A stretch of 64,000 bases of DNA from Bordetella parapertussis (GCA_945903445.1 CAMDNZ010000015.1:5907-69906); one strand, 5' to 3'; numbered from the stretch's first letter, positions 37,317-45,198 are shown. Numbers and translations are program-made. The notes: generated by a model not told the origin, from the sequence alone.

Positions 37317-38006
37317 ATGCTGACTCAAAACGAACTCAAACAACAAGCTGCCGACGCCGCGCTCGAATTAGTCGAAACAGTGCTCGGGTCAGATGTCGTG
37401 ATTGGCGTGGGCACAGGCTCCACCGCCGATTTGTTCATCGACGGACTGGCGCGTTTTAAAGGTCGCTTTCGAGGGGCTGCCGCCAGTTCCGAACGCAGTG
37501 CGAGTCGCCTGCGCGATCATGGTATCGAGGTGCTCGATTTGAACGACGTCGTTACGATGCCGATCTACGTCGATGGTGCAGACGAAATCAACGATCGCCT
37601 ACACATGGTGAAAGGGGGGGGCGGCGCACTTACCCGCGAAAAAATCGTCGCCTCGGTAGCGCAGCAGTTCGTGTGCATTGCCGACGAATCGAAGCTGGTG
37701 GGCACTTTGGGCGCGTTTCCCTTACCCGTCGAAGTCATTCCCATGGCGCAAGCTGCGGTTGCGCGCTACCTAGATGGATTGGGTGGAAAAACCACGTTGC
37801 GCGCCGATTTCGTGACAGACAACAGCAACATCATCCTGGACGTCGCTGGTCTGTCCATTGACGACCCTGCTGGTTTGGAGACGCGTATCAACAACATTCC
37901 CGGTGTCGTCACCTGCGGCTTGTTTGCGCTGAGCGGTGCCGATATCGCGCTGCTGGCGACGCAAGAGGGTATACGCCGCTTGCAGGCTAAAAGGACTGCT
38001 TCATAA
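37317..38006 (+). CDS. rpiA: Ribose-5-phosphate isomerase A
   Basis: Interconverts ribose-5-phosphate and ribulose-5-phosphate in the pentose phosphate pathway. The 229-residue protein (ATG 37317) shows VIGVGTGSTADLFIDGLA, the DGADEIN motif and KGGGGALTREKIVAS with the catalytic Glu. Length is normal. It follows rmuC by 44 bases. Confidence 0.96.
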   Translation: MLTQNELKQQAADAALELVETVLGSDVVIGVGTGSTADLFIDGLARFKGRFRGAAASSERSASRLRDHGIEVLDLNDVVTMPIYVDGADEINDRLHMVKGGGGALTREKIVASVAQQFVCIADESKLVGTLGAFPLPVEVIPMAQAAVARYLDGLGGKTTLRADFVTDNSNIILDVAGLSIDDPAGLETRINNIPGVVTCGLFALSGADIALLATQEGIRRLQAKRTAS

Positions 38007-38086
38007 TACTGTCACATAGTATTCATATGCTATCGGCTAATCTCGCGCGCCCACAGGCGTCGCATCCGTACTGACAGGAACCCGGC

Positions 38087-38809
38087 ATGAGCGAACATAC
38101 CAATAAGCAGTTTGATTCCGAACTCGAAAACGTCCGGTCCGATTTCCTGCGCATGGGCGGCTTGGTCGAAGCCATGATCGGCGCTTCCATCGACGCTCTG
38201 ATCGAAGGCGATACCCAGCTGGTCGACAAGGTGCGTGAGCACGAAAAGGCCGTTAACGCTTTGGAAGTAGCGATCGACGAGCGTATCACCAACGTGTTGG
38301 CACGGCACCAACCTACTGCAGTCGATCTGCGTCTGGTGCTGTCGGTGTCCAAGATGCTGACCGACATGGAGCGTTCGGGTGACGAAGCCGAGAAAATCGC
38401 CGTGACCGCTCGCCGTATTCACGAAAGCGAGGCGCGCTATCTGCCCATCGTCGAGTTGCGTCACATGACCGACAACGTCTTGGCCATGCTGCGCAACGCG
38501 CTGGACGCCTTTGCCCGCCTCGATCCTATCCAGGCAGCGCAAGTCGTCCGCAGCGATAAAGAAGTCGACAAGGAGTGGAAAGCCACCCTGCGTCACCTGA
38601 TCACCTACATGATCGAAGATCCGCGCACCATCTCGAAGGCGATCGATCTGATTTTTATCGCTCGTGCGATCGAGCGAATCGGCGACCACGCCAAGAACAT
38701 GGCCGAACGGGTGATCTACCTGGTACACGGTGCCGACGTTCGCCACACTGGTGTGAAAAACACCGAGCGTTTGGCGCGCGGCGCCGAGTCGGAGCTGCCG
38801 ATCGAGTAA
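38087..38809 (+). CDS. phoU: Phosphate transport regulator PhoU
   Basis: Cytoplasmic regulator of the Pst phosphate transporter and the PhoR/PhoB system. The 240-residue protein has the two three-helix repeats of the family: RSDFLRMGGLVEAMI with DLRLVLSVSKMLTDMERSGD in the first, and DRAIERIGDHAKNMAE-like IARAIERIGDHAKNMAERV in the second. No pst or phoBR genes are next to it. A clear terminator follows. Confidence 0.95.
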   Translation: MSEHTNKQFDSELENVRSDFLRMGGLVEAMIGASIDALIEGDTQLVDKVREHEKAVNALEVAIDERITNVLARHQPTAVDLRLVLSVSKMLTDMERSGDEAEKIAVTARRIHESEARYLPIVELRHMTDNVLAMLRNALDAFARLDPIQAAQVVRSDKEVDKEWKATLRHLITYMIEDPRTISKAIDLIFIARAIERIGDHAKNMAERVIYLVHGADVRHTGVKNTERLARGAESELPIE

Positions 38810-38820
38810 GTGAATCGTGT

Positions 38821-38860
38821 AGTGATAAAAAAACCACCGCAAGGTGGTTTTTTTATCACT
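38821..38860 (+). terminator. Bidirectional terminator between phoU and copy C
   Basis: AAACCACC and GGTGGTTT form a stem around CGCAA, flanked by A and T runs. The whole 40-base block is a near-perfect palindrome (AGTGATAAAA / TTTTATCACT). It can end phoU on the plus strand and copy C on the minus strand. Confidence 0.88.
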
Positions 38861-38876
38861 GTGCTGGCGCGAGGTT

Positions 38877-39662
38877 TCAATTGCCATTAGCATCGAACAG
38901 CATGGGTAGCATTAGGTGCGCGGCATATTGGCTTTCCGATAGCTTTTTTATATCGGAAGCATTGCAGTTGTGGGTTGCATTCAATACCGATGCGGTGATA
39001 AAAAGCCGCAGCCATCCGATATCGCACTCAGTGTTAAATGCGATCAGACGTGGCATGCTCCCCCTCACAACATGCAGGCCTCTATCTGGAATGTATCTCT
39101 GTTCGCTCGTAGGCGGATACGATCTTCCAGGGTGTAAATATCCGTTGGCGGGGTTGTTCCACCATAGCATCCCGCCCTGTCCGTAAATATATTCAATTGA
39201 ATACGATATCTGATTCGGTGTAATCGATCTGCGTCGTATCGTTAAATTTCGGTCATCAGCCTCTTCGGCAATTAATCCGTAAGCCAGGTTGCGGGTAATG
39301 GCTCGAATCGTCACGCTTGCGTCATACCATTCGGAATTTCCAGCTATGGCATATAAATAAATAGGCGCTGCGCCTGATCTTTGCCTGACCGCTTCGACCG
39401 CCGTGTCGAAATTCGAGAACGCAAGGTAGAATGCGGGCCTACCCGATGGATCAAATGTGGGTGGCGTGCCAGAAATAAAGTTTTGGACGTTATCGCTCAG
39501 AGCGGACTGAGGAAAGCCTGTTATAAAAGCGTGGTCTGGTGGTATTCCCGACAACAAATAGACATTGTCTTGAAGTTCGATTGGAGGGAGGGCTTGAGCG
39601 CCTTGTGCAGGGATACATGCGAGCGCGATGATCACTGCAAGCTTGATTTTTACGTAAGGCAT
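38877..39662 (-). CDS. Exported toxin-A-subunit-like protein (copy C)
   Basis: Not a known named gene. The 261-residue precursor starts at ATG 39662, signal peptide ending PAQGAQA. The mature region reads DNVYLLSGIPPDHAFITGFP, LSDNVQNFISGTPP, PAFYLAFSNF and IYLYAIAGNSEWYDASVTIR, closely following pertussis toxin S1 spacing. S1 Arg9 is Leu, His35 is Phe, Ser52-Thr-Ser is Leu-Ala-Phe, and no Glu stands where Glu129 should be. Two Cys 19 residues apart (FNTECDIGW, THNCNAS) precede a tail IKKLSESQYAAHLMLPMLFD. Closest to copy D, with which it is divergent. Confidence 0.82.
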   Translation of the reverse strand: MPYVKIKLAVIIALACIPAQGAQALPPIELQDNVYLLSGIPPDHAFITGFPQSALSDNVQNFISGTPPTFDPSGRPAFYLAFSNFDTAVEAVRQRSGAAPIYLYAIAGNSEWYDASVTIRAITRNLAYGLIAEEADDRNLTIRRRSITPNQISYSIEYIYGQGGMLWWNNPANGYLHPGRSYPPTSEQRYIPDRGLHVVRGSMPRLIAFNTECDIGWLRLFITASVLNATHNCNASDIKKLSESQYAAHLMLPMLFDANGN

Positions 39663-39691
39663 GGTTGTCCCTTGTGATTTATTTAAATCTC

Positions 39692-39717
39692 AGTGTACGA
39701 CTGCGATAACGCGGCTG
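39692..39717 (-). promoter_or_regulatory. Shared promoter-like element of copy C
   Basis: On the minus strand CAGCCGCGTTATCGCAGTCG is followed by TACACT, 30 bases before the start. TCGTAGTCGTACACT before copy D is nearly the same. Confidence 0.5.
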
Positions 39718-40070
39718 TTTTTAGTTTTCGCACAAGTAACGATTGGTTTGTTGGGAAAGTCGATTATTGTTTTAATCCGTGCTACGTTCAATCTGCGTCT
39801 TCCGCGTTTGCTGCAAATTCGATTGAATACGAACATCGTATCGTGAGATGGCTGCGCGCCTGGCTGAGGCCGTCTGCCGATGGCATGTGCGTCGCTGTGA
39901 TTGGATTTGGCCGCCGTTTCGCCTCGGGATTGTTCGACGATGTGCGAAGAAAAAATAGCTGGTGCTCTCCTTGTCCCGCAGAGCACGCTCGCAGATTAAA
40001 CGTCAAGTGAATTAAAACAGTCCTCGGCGAGCTCAAAAAAGCCGATTGTTACCCTGCGGTCGACCAAAAG
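39718..40070 (+). other. Non-coding spacer between divergent copies C and D
   Basis: AT-richer stretch of about 350 bases. I find no gene, tRNA or repeat array; one open frame of about 100 codons has no start-site or family support. The two ends are related in inverted orientation (CGATTGTTAC and CGATTGGTTT-like motifs on either strand), consistent with an inverted duplication of gene plus promoter. Confidence 0.5.
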
Positions 40071-40096
40071 TAGCGGCTCTATCGTAGTCGTACACT
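40071..40096 (+). promoter_or_regulatory. Shared promoter-like element of copy D
   Basis: TAGCGGCTCTATCGTAGTCG leads into TACACT at 40091-40096, 29 bases before the ATG, matching the copy C element. Confidence 0.5.
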
Positions 40097-40125
40097 TGAG
40101 TTTTAATCTATCAAAGGGGACGATC

Positions 40126-40911
40126 ATGTCTCACATAACGTTCAATATTGCATTGATCATCGCGATCCTATGGACCACAGTACCGGGCGCTCAGGCGCAG
40201 CCGCCAGTTATACTGCAAGACAACGTTTATTTGCTGTCGGGGATACCGCCAAGCCAAGCGCTCGCGCAGGGTTTTCCTCAATCCGCTCTGAGCGATAATG
40301 TCCAGGATTTTATTACTGGCACGCCGCCTACATTCGATCCACGGGGTAGGCCCGCGTTTTACCTTGCGTTCTCGAATTTCCAAACTGCTGTCGAAGCAGT
40401 TAGGCAGAGGTCTAGGTCTGAGCCTATTTATCTATATGCTATAGCCGGAGATTTCGAATGGTACGCCGCAGACATGACAATTCGTGCTATTGCAAACAGC
40501 TTAGCCTACAGGTTAATTGCTCGCGAGGCGAACCAACTAAATTTAAGATTACGACGCGAATTGATTGAGCCAGATCGTATATCGTATTCGATTGAATATA
40601 TTTTCGGGCGAGGCGTTAGGCTATGGGTAAACAATCCAACCAATGGATATTTGCATCCGGGAAGAATATATCCCCCCACGAATGAACAGAGATATATTCC
40701 GAGCAGGGGCCTACATGTCGTGAGAGGAAGCGAGCAACGTTTAATCGCATTTAATACGGAATGCAACATGGTAGGGCTGCATTTGTTAAGTGCGGCATTG
40801 GTATCGATAAAACCTGAGAACTGCAATGCTTTCAATATAAAGACGGTATCGGAAAATGAATATGTCGCATACCGAATTCTACCCGCGTTGTTCGATACTG
40901 CCGACGATTAA
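40126..40911 (+). CDS. Exported toxin-A-subunit-like protein (copy D)
   Basis: Not a known named gene. The 261-residue precursor (ATG 40126, site AAAGGGG) has a signal peptide ending GAQA. The core is DNVYLLSGIPPSQALAQGF, LSDNVQDFITGTPP, PAFYLAFSNF, then IYLYAIAGDFEWYAADMTIR and a YSIEYIFGRG strand. S1-type spacing from VY through PP, GF and DNV to TG is kept exactly, but the catalytic Arg, His and Ser-Thr-Ser positions hold Leu, Phe and Leu-Ala-Phe. Two Cys 19 residues apart (FNTECNMVG, ENCNAF) precede the tail IKTVSENEYVAYRILPALFD. Codon use is AT-richer than in the surrounding genes. Confidence 0.83.
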   Translation: MSHITFNIALIIAILWTTVPGAQAQPPVILQDNVYLLSGIPPSQALAQGFPQSALSDNVQDFITGTPPTFDPRGRPAFYLAFSNFQTAVEAVRQRSRSEPIYLYAIAGDFEWYAADMTIRAIANSLAYRLIAREANQLNLRLRRELIEPDRISYSIEYIFGRGVRLWVNNPTNGYLHPGRIYPPTNEQRYIPSRGLHVVRGSEQRLIAFNTECNMVGLHLLSAALVSIKPENCNAFNIKTVSENEYVAYRILPALFDTADD

Positions 40912-41113
40912 AGCATCGCGCTAGCGCATTGCGAAAAAAATCCACACCTTCCAGTATTTTTTCATCGTACCCAAGGGTCTGAACGCGGCATTACACCGAA
41001 CTCAGGCCCTTTTATATGAACTCGATGTGACCTTCATAGCAGTATGTGTATTGTCGCCTCTGACGTACGTAGGCTGCGTAAATAAACTGTTTGAGTCCGC
41101 CAGTGGATCGACA

Positions 41114-41764
41114 GTAAGAACACCGAAAAGGGTAGTGCGATGTGCTGCGTTGGCCATCATTCAAATGCAAGCGGTCTCAGCCGCTGACTCTCCTCAAAAT
41201 TTACTTCATATTGTATCGACGCGAGGCTTGGGATTTGTGGTGAGCGGAGGGTTTCCTGCGCCGACTCTTAGTGACAATATTTCGCATTGGATTTTCGAGG
41301 CAAGGCCAAGAAAGGACGCTTCCTGAGTAGAAACATATCAACCGGCGTACAGAAATATCGACATTGCCATCGACTTGGCGCGTTAACTCTCCACTGAAAA
41401 TAGGGGGGGGCAGCTAATTTATGTATACACTATTTCAGTTCATTATCGTTGGTATGGTGCAGAAGAAACCGTTACGTATTTTTCAGAAACCCATCCATCA
41501 CTTAATCAACAGCAAAGAGTGGCTTATTTAAATGTCGCAACCGTGATGTGACAGTGTGAGATGTGGATTGGCCGAGAACGTATCCTGAGCTTAGAAATCC
41601 AAGCTTACCGAGTGTGCGAAAACGGAGAGAGATACGATTTTCATATTCCACCCGATGTCAGGCCGGGCGAGTTCCGGAGCGATGGCGCCCAGATTTACCA
41701 GCCCATGGATTCGATGGATTTTTACTTCGATACGATTTATGTGGGGCAAAAAAAGTCTGCCTGA
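41114..41764 (+). pseudogene. Toxin-A-subunit-like pseudogene (copy E)
   Basis: A copy of the copy F gene type: AIIQMQAVSAADSPQNLLHI, GGFPAPTLSDNISHWIF, then QLIYVYTISVHYRWYGAEE and MWIGRERILSLEIQAYRV. It stays in one frame for about 650 bases but is cut by TGA at 41324, TAA at 41384 and TGA at 41549. The start codon is also lost: GTA stands where copy F has ATG. A run of eight G (41403-41410) lies inside and keeps the frame. The C-terminal two-Cys part is not recognisable. Confidence 0.78.
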
Positions 41765-42005
41765 TGCGGTAAATCCAAATTTTAGGCCACTACTTAGATT
41801 TTATCTATCGGTCCATATGGGAAAAAATATTTGGATTCGTGTGGAAAATTCATAACCAAAAAATCAAGGCCATTCAACGCCAGCGGGTTATTGCCGGTTA
41901 TGTTTGGCAATGACTATTTGCCGTGCCATCTGCTGGTGCAGCATCGAAGAGGATCACTTTGATTTTCATCTCCCGAGTGGTCGAGCGCAGCGCCGATCAT
42001 GAATC

Positions 42006-42300
42006 CCCAATCTCAAAAAATTAGGCGAAATTCCGTGCGCGGTATATTTATCTTCCGTTATCTTGGTGATATCGACGGGATCGTAGTGATCGGCTGCGGT
42101 CGAAGCTGACGCAGCTCCACGATACCGTGGCGTGACGCCACGGCGTTCATTGTGCTTCTGCCGTTTGGCCGATCAACTGAATTGCGGTATTACTACCGTT
42201 TACCGTCTGGATGATGTCATCGGCTCGATACCACTACGCATTGCTGCCAAGAGCATACAGATCAATGGATCTGAAACGTCCCGTTCGCCCACACGCTTGC
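42006..42300 (-). pseudogene. Remnant of a toxin-A-subunit-like gene (minus strand)
   Basis: Read on the minus strand, two pieces of the family remain. The middle piece gives IDLYALGSNA, a TAG stop, then WYRADDIIQTV, matching IYLYAIAG-x-x-x-WY of the intact copies. The C-terminal piece gives SASTAADHYDPVDITKITED, matching STSTDRCNPANIKTMPES of copy B. About 70 codons between them are missing, and the junction is a 19-base palindrome. N-terminal codons are gone. Confidence 0.65.
42125..42143. repeat. Perfect inverted repeat at the deletion junction
   Basis: CCGTGGCGT-G-ACGCCACGG, 9-base arms around one base. It sits exactly between the two surviving pieces of the minus-strand remnant. Confidence 0.7.
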
Positions 42301-42330
42301 GCCAGTCGCTGATTGGTGAATAATACGCGA

Positions 42331-42603
42331 TCAGGCCGTAGGCGGCACGTAGCCGTGCGCTTCGACACTACCGTCTTCGAACAGAAAGCGTTCCATTTGC
42401 TGTTGCAGGTACTTGCGTGCCCGAGCGTCGGCCAAGTTCAAACGATTTTCGTTGACCAGACGGGTTTGCACGCTTTTCCACTCCTCCCAGGCTTCTTTAG
42501 AAATTTCACGCCAGATGCGCGCGCCTACATCGCCAGGGTAAGGAGGATAGTCGAGCCCTTCGGCTTCGCGTTTGAGTCGGACACAGTTAACGTTTCGAGG
42601 CAT
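42331..42603 (-). CDS. yggX: Fe(2+)-trafficking / oxidative damage protein YggX
   Basis: Small iron-handling protein that protects Fe-S clusters from oxidation. The 90-residue protein starts MPRNVNCVRLKREAEGLDYP with the conserved Cys, continues PYPGDVGARIWREISKEAW and has KYLQQQMERFLF near the end; all are family signatures. It is boxed in by the toxin-like remnants on one side and copy F on the other. In related genomes it commonly lies beside argA. Confidence 0.95.
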   Translation of the reverse strand: MPRNVNCVRLKREAEGLDYPPYPGDVGARIWREISKEAWEEWKSVQTRLVNENRLNLADARARKYLQQQMERFLFEDGSVEAHGYVPPTA

Positions 42604-42736
42604 GGTGAGCAGCGATCAATACATAAAAACTTAGTGTAGCGTGTTTGGCGGTCAGTATGAAGGAAAAAATCTGTGAATGATACCTTTACTGATTTAAAGG
42701 CCATTTGTAAGTTTTCGCCAGGTTGCTTGGCTCGAG

Positions 42737-42756
42737 CATCGCCGCCTAAATACACT
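42737..42756 (+). promoter_or_regulatory. Possible promoter element of copy F
   Basis: GCATCGCCGCCTAAA followed by TACACT, 28 bases before the ATG. The hexamer and spacing match copies C and D, but the upstream block is only partly alike. Confidence 0.35.
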
Positions 42757-42784
42757 AAGCAATCATGTTTGTTAGGAGGTTATT

Positions 42785-43585
42785 ATGCGCAAAGTCAGAA
42801 TTTTTGTTGGGATAATGGCTTTGTTCGCTATTATCCAAATGCAAGTGGTTCGTGCTGACGGCTCATCCCAAAATTTACTTTACATTGTATCGGCGCGCTC
42901 TTTGGGTCTGGTAATTAACGCAGGTTTTCCAGCGCCGACTTTGAACGATAATCTTAGTTATTGGATTTTTGGGAATGGGCAAAGAGCAGATAATAATGGA
43001 GTGGAGCAATACTATTCTGCATTCAGGGATGGCAATATTGCTAGCAATGTTGCACGCATGGCGTCAGTCGCCGTAGGTGAACAACCGATCTATGTCTATA
43101 CCATCGCAGCCAATTGGAATTGGTATAATGCAGGAGACACCGTCTGGACTTTTATCGATAATCATCCCTCCTTTACTCCTCAGGAGCGTCTAGCTCATCA
43201 AAATGCGGCGAATAATATGTATCGGAACGATATGTGGATAAGTCGTAGTCGAATCTTGAATTCGAAGGTTTCGGCCTATCGAGTATATGCAGAGGGTGTT
43301 CAAACGCTTGAGCGCGTTCGATTTTCTCCCGGGGCTGGGGAATTTCGGCACTCGGGCGCCCAAATTTATTATCCAATTGACTCGCTGTCCCATGTGATAA
43401 ATAGAATTTATACGACTGAAAGTGGCCAGATTCTTCTCGGATATCCGCATTGTGGGGGGGCGCCATGGCGGGGGTATTTATTAACGCAGAGCAGCGACGC
43501 GCCTTCAAATTCATGCGTGCCATTAATCGCCCGTACGCTGAGTCAATTTAATGCCTACCACTTGCTACCAATTTTATTCAATTAG
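42785..43585 (+). CDS. Exported toxin-A-subunit-like protein (copy F)
   Basis: Not a known named gene. The 266-residue precursor has a strong site (AGGAGG) and a signal peptide ending MQVVRA. It is a diverged branch: NLLYIVSARSLGLVINAGFP, NDNLSYWIFG, YYSAFRDGN, then PIYVYTIAANWNWYNAGDTV. The last resembles the cholera/heat-labile toxin A segment YIYVIATAPNMFNVNDVL, and VSAYRVYAEG resembles its YGWYRVHFG. The catalytic Arg and Ser-Thr-Ser are absent. Two Cys 20 residues apart (YPHCGGAPW, SNSCVPL) precede a tail FNAYHLLPILFN. A run of seven G (43454-43460) lies in the coding part next to the first Cys. Confidence 0.8.
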   Translation: MRKVRIFVGIMALFAIIQMQVVRADGSSQNLLYIVSARSLGLVINAGFPAPTLNDNLSYWIFGNGQRADNNGVEQYYSAFRDGNIASNVARMASVAVGEQPIYVYTIAANWNWYNAGDTVWTFIDNHPSFTPQERLAHQNAANNMYRNDMWISRSRILNSKVSAYRVYAEGVQTLERVRFSPGAGEFRHSGAQIYYPIDSLSHVINRIYTTESGQILLGYPHCGGAPWRGYLLTQSSDAPSNSCVPLIARTLSQFNAYHLLPILFN

Positions 43586-43667
43586 CGATAATTTCAATGC
43601 CCCATTTGTCGGGAATTCTTTTAGACTTTCGCCGGATTCTCAGGCTTGATTCACCTAAGGTAAAGGG

Positions 43668-43690
43668 AAAAAAAGGGCCTTCGGCCTTGC
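43668..43690 (-). terminator. Candidate terminator of argA
   Basis: Read on the minus strand, AAGGCC-GAA-GGCC(C)TT is followed by a T run (TTTTTTT overlapping the stem). It lies about 90 bases past the argA stop. One bulged base makes the stem weak. Confidence 0.45.
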
Positions 43691-43781
43691 GCTTCAAATA
43701 AACACTGTCGACGGTTTCGGGACATGATGGCCTGCAATTAAAAGGGTAAACGGCCCAAGAATCGCGGTTCGAATTGACGCG

Positions 43782-45140
43782 TTACAAACGCTTGATAAAA
43801 ACGTGGCTATTGCGCGAGCGGTTGTAGCTGGCTTGCTTTTCCTTGGGCAAGTCGGTTACGCCGCCTTGAACAAAACCGCGTTTGACAAACCAGTGCGACG
43901 TGCGCGTAGTCAGCGCAAATAGCCGTTTTACACCCAGACTGCGTGCTTTGGACTCCATGTGGCGCAACAAGAGATCGCCTTCGCCGCTGCTTTGCCACTC
44001 GGGGTGAACGATCAGGCAAGCCAATTCGGCCATCTGACTTTCGTTGTATGGATAAAGGGCGGCACAACCGTAAATGATGCCGTCGTGCTCCAGTACGGTA
44101 AAGCGCTCGACATCGCGTTCGATGACGCTGCGGCCACGCGGCACCAGGGTGCCATCGGCTTCCAGCGGCTCGATCAAGCTCAGGATGGCGCCGACGTCGT
44201 CCTGTGTGGCGGGACGCAAGTCATCCAGCGTGTCTTCGACCACCATGGTGCCCACGCCATCGTGGGTGAAGATTTCCAACAGCACGCCGCCATCCAGCGA
44301 AAACGGCACCATGTGGGCACGGGCCACGCCGCGTTTCACAGCCAGCGAGGCATAGCGTAGGAAAAACGCGGTGTCTTCATCGAGGTCGTCGCCGCTCAAC
44401 AGCCGATCGGCATCGGCGCGAGCCAGCTCGGTGTCGATCGAGCCGTCGGCATTGCGCACGCCTTCGGTGGCCGATAGGAAAATCAGTTTCTCGGCACGCA
44501 AGGCAACCGCGACGTTAGTGGCCAGCTCTTCCATCGACAAATTAAACGCGTCGCCGGTGGGCGAGAAGCCCAGCGGGGAGAGCAGCACGATCGAATCGTG
44601 TTGCAACACGAATTTAAGCGCCTCGGTTTCGATCTTGCGAACGTGACCGGTGTGCTTGAAGTCGACGCCATCGATCACGCCTGCTGGACGGGCGGTGACG
44701 AAGTTGCCCGACAACACGCGCATGTGCGAGTGCGACATGGGCGTATTAGGCAAGCCTTGACTGAACGCCGCTTCGATATCGAGGCGAATTTCACCCGCGG
44801 CTTCTTTGGCGCACTCCAGGGCGGCGGCGTCGGTTGGCGACATGCCGCGGCCGAACTGCTGGCTGTAGCCTTTCAGTTGTAGCTGTTCGTTGACCTGGGG
44901 ACGTGAGCCATGCACCAGCACCAAGCGGATACCCAGCGACGATAGCAGCGAAATATCCTGGATCAATGTATTGAGCGAACCCGCCTGAACCAACTCGCCG
45001 CCAAATCCGATGACAAAAGTCTTGCCTCGGAACGCGTGGACATAGGGCGCGACTTCGCGAAACCATCGCACGAATTGCGGGGCGGCGAACTCAGGCGCTT
45101 CCAGCGCGGAAAAGGTCTCTGGCGGGTCAGCGTCGAGCAT
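43782..45140 (-). CDS. argA: Amino-acid N-acetyltransferase (N-acetylglutamate synthase)
   Basis: First step of arginine synthesis: acetyl-CoA plus glutamate to N-acetylglutamate. I chose the ATG at 45140, giving 452 residues; codons upstream of it show no family sequence. An amino-acid-kinase domain carries FVIGFGGELVQAG and RLVLVHGSRPQVN (arginine feedback). The C-terminal GNAT domain has LACLIVHPEWQSSGEGDLLL and SHWFVKRGFVQGG. It diverges from hrpA across 58 bases. Confidence 0.96.
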   Translation of the reverse strand: MLDADPPETFSALEAPEFAAPQFVRWFREVAPYVHAFRGKTFVIGFGGELVQAGSLNTLIQDISLLSSLGIRLVLVHGSRPQVNEQLQLKGYSQQFGRGMSPTDAAALECAKEAAGEIRLDIEAAFSQGLPNTPMSHSHMRVLSGNFVTARPAGVIDGVDFKHTGHVRKIETEALKFVLQHDSIVLLSPLGFSPTGDAFNLSMEELATNVAVALRAEKLIFLSATEGVRNADGSIDTELARADADRLLSGDDLDEDTAFFLRYASLAVKRGVARAHMVPFSLDGGVLLEIFTHDGVGTMVVEDTLDDLRPATQDDVGAILSLIEPLEADGTLVPRGRSVIERDVERFTVLEHDGIIYGCAALYPYNESQMAELACLIVHPEWQSSGEGDLLLRHMESKARSLGVKRLFALTTRTSHWFVKRGFVQGGVTDLPKEKQASYNRSRNSHVFIKRL

Positions 45141-45155
45141 GATGAATTGGGCCGT

Positions 45156-45184
45156 CCTATAGAAGTTTGAGGGGATTTTATAAT
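45156..45184 (+). promoter_or_regulatory. Candidate hrpA promoter
   Basis: A perfect TATAAT at 45179-45184 lies 14 bases before the hrpA ATG in the argA/hrpA spacer. A -35 box is not convincing, and a leader this short is unusual. Confidence 0.35.
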
Positions 45185-45198
45185 GTCGGGCTAACTGG

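Noticed and set aside
39693..40010. An open frame of about 105 codons between copies C and D
   Set aside because: No ribosome site, no family resemblance, and the region carries the promoter blocks of both flanking genes.
41324..41551. Selenocysteine or stop-codon recoding in copy E
   Set aside because: One of the three stops is TAA, no SECIS-like hairpin stands out, and the start codon is also lost; decay explains it better.
33892..43585. That the S1-like proteins are active ADP-ribosylating toxins
   Set aside because: Each readable copy lacks the Arg after VY and the Ser-Thr-Ser motif, and I find no matching catalytic Glu, so activity is not supported by sequence.
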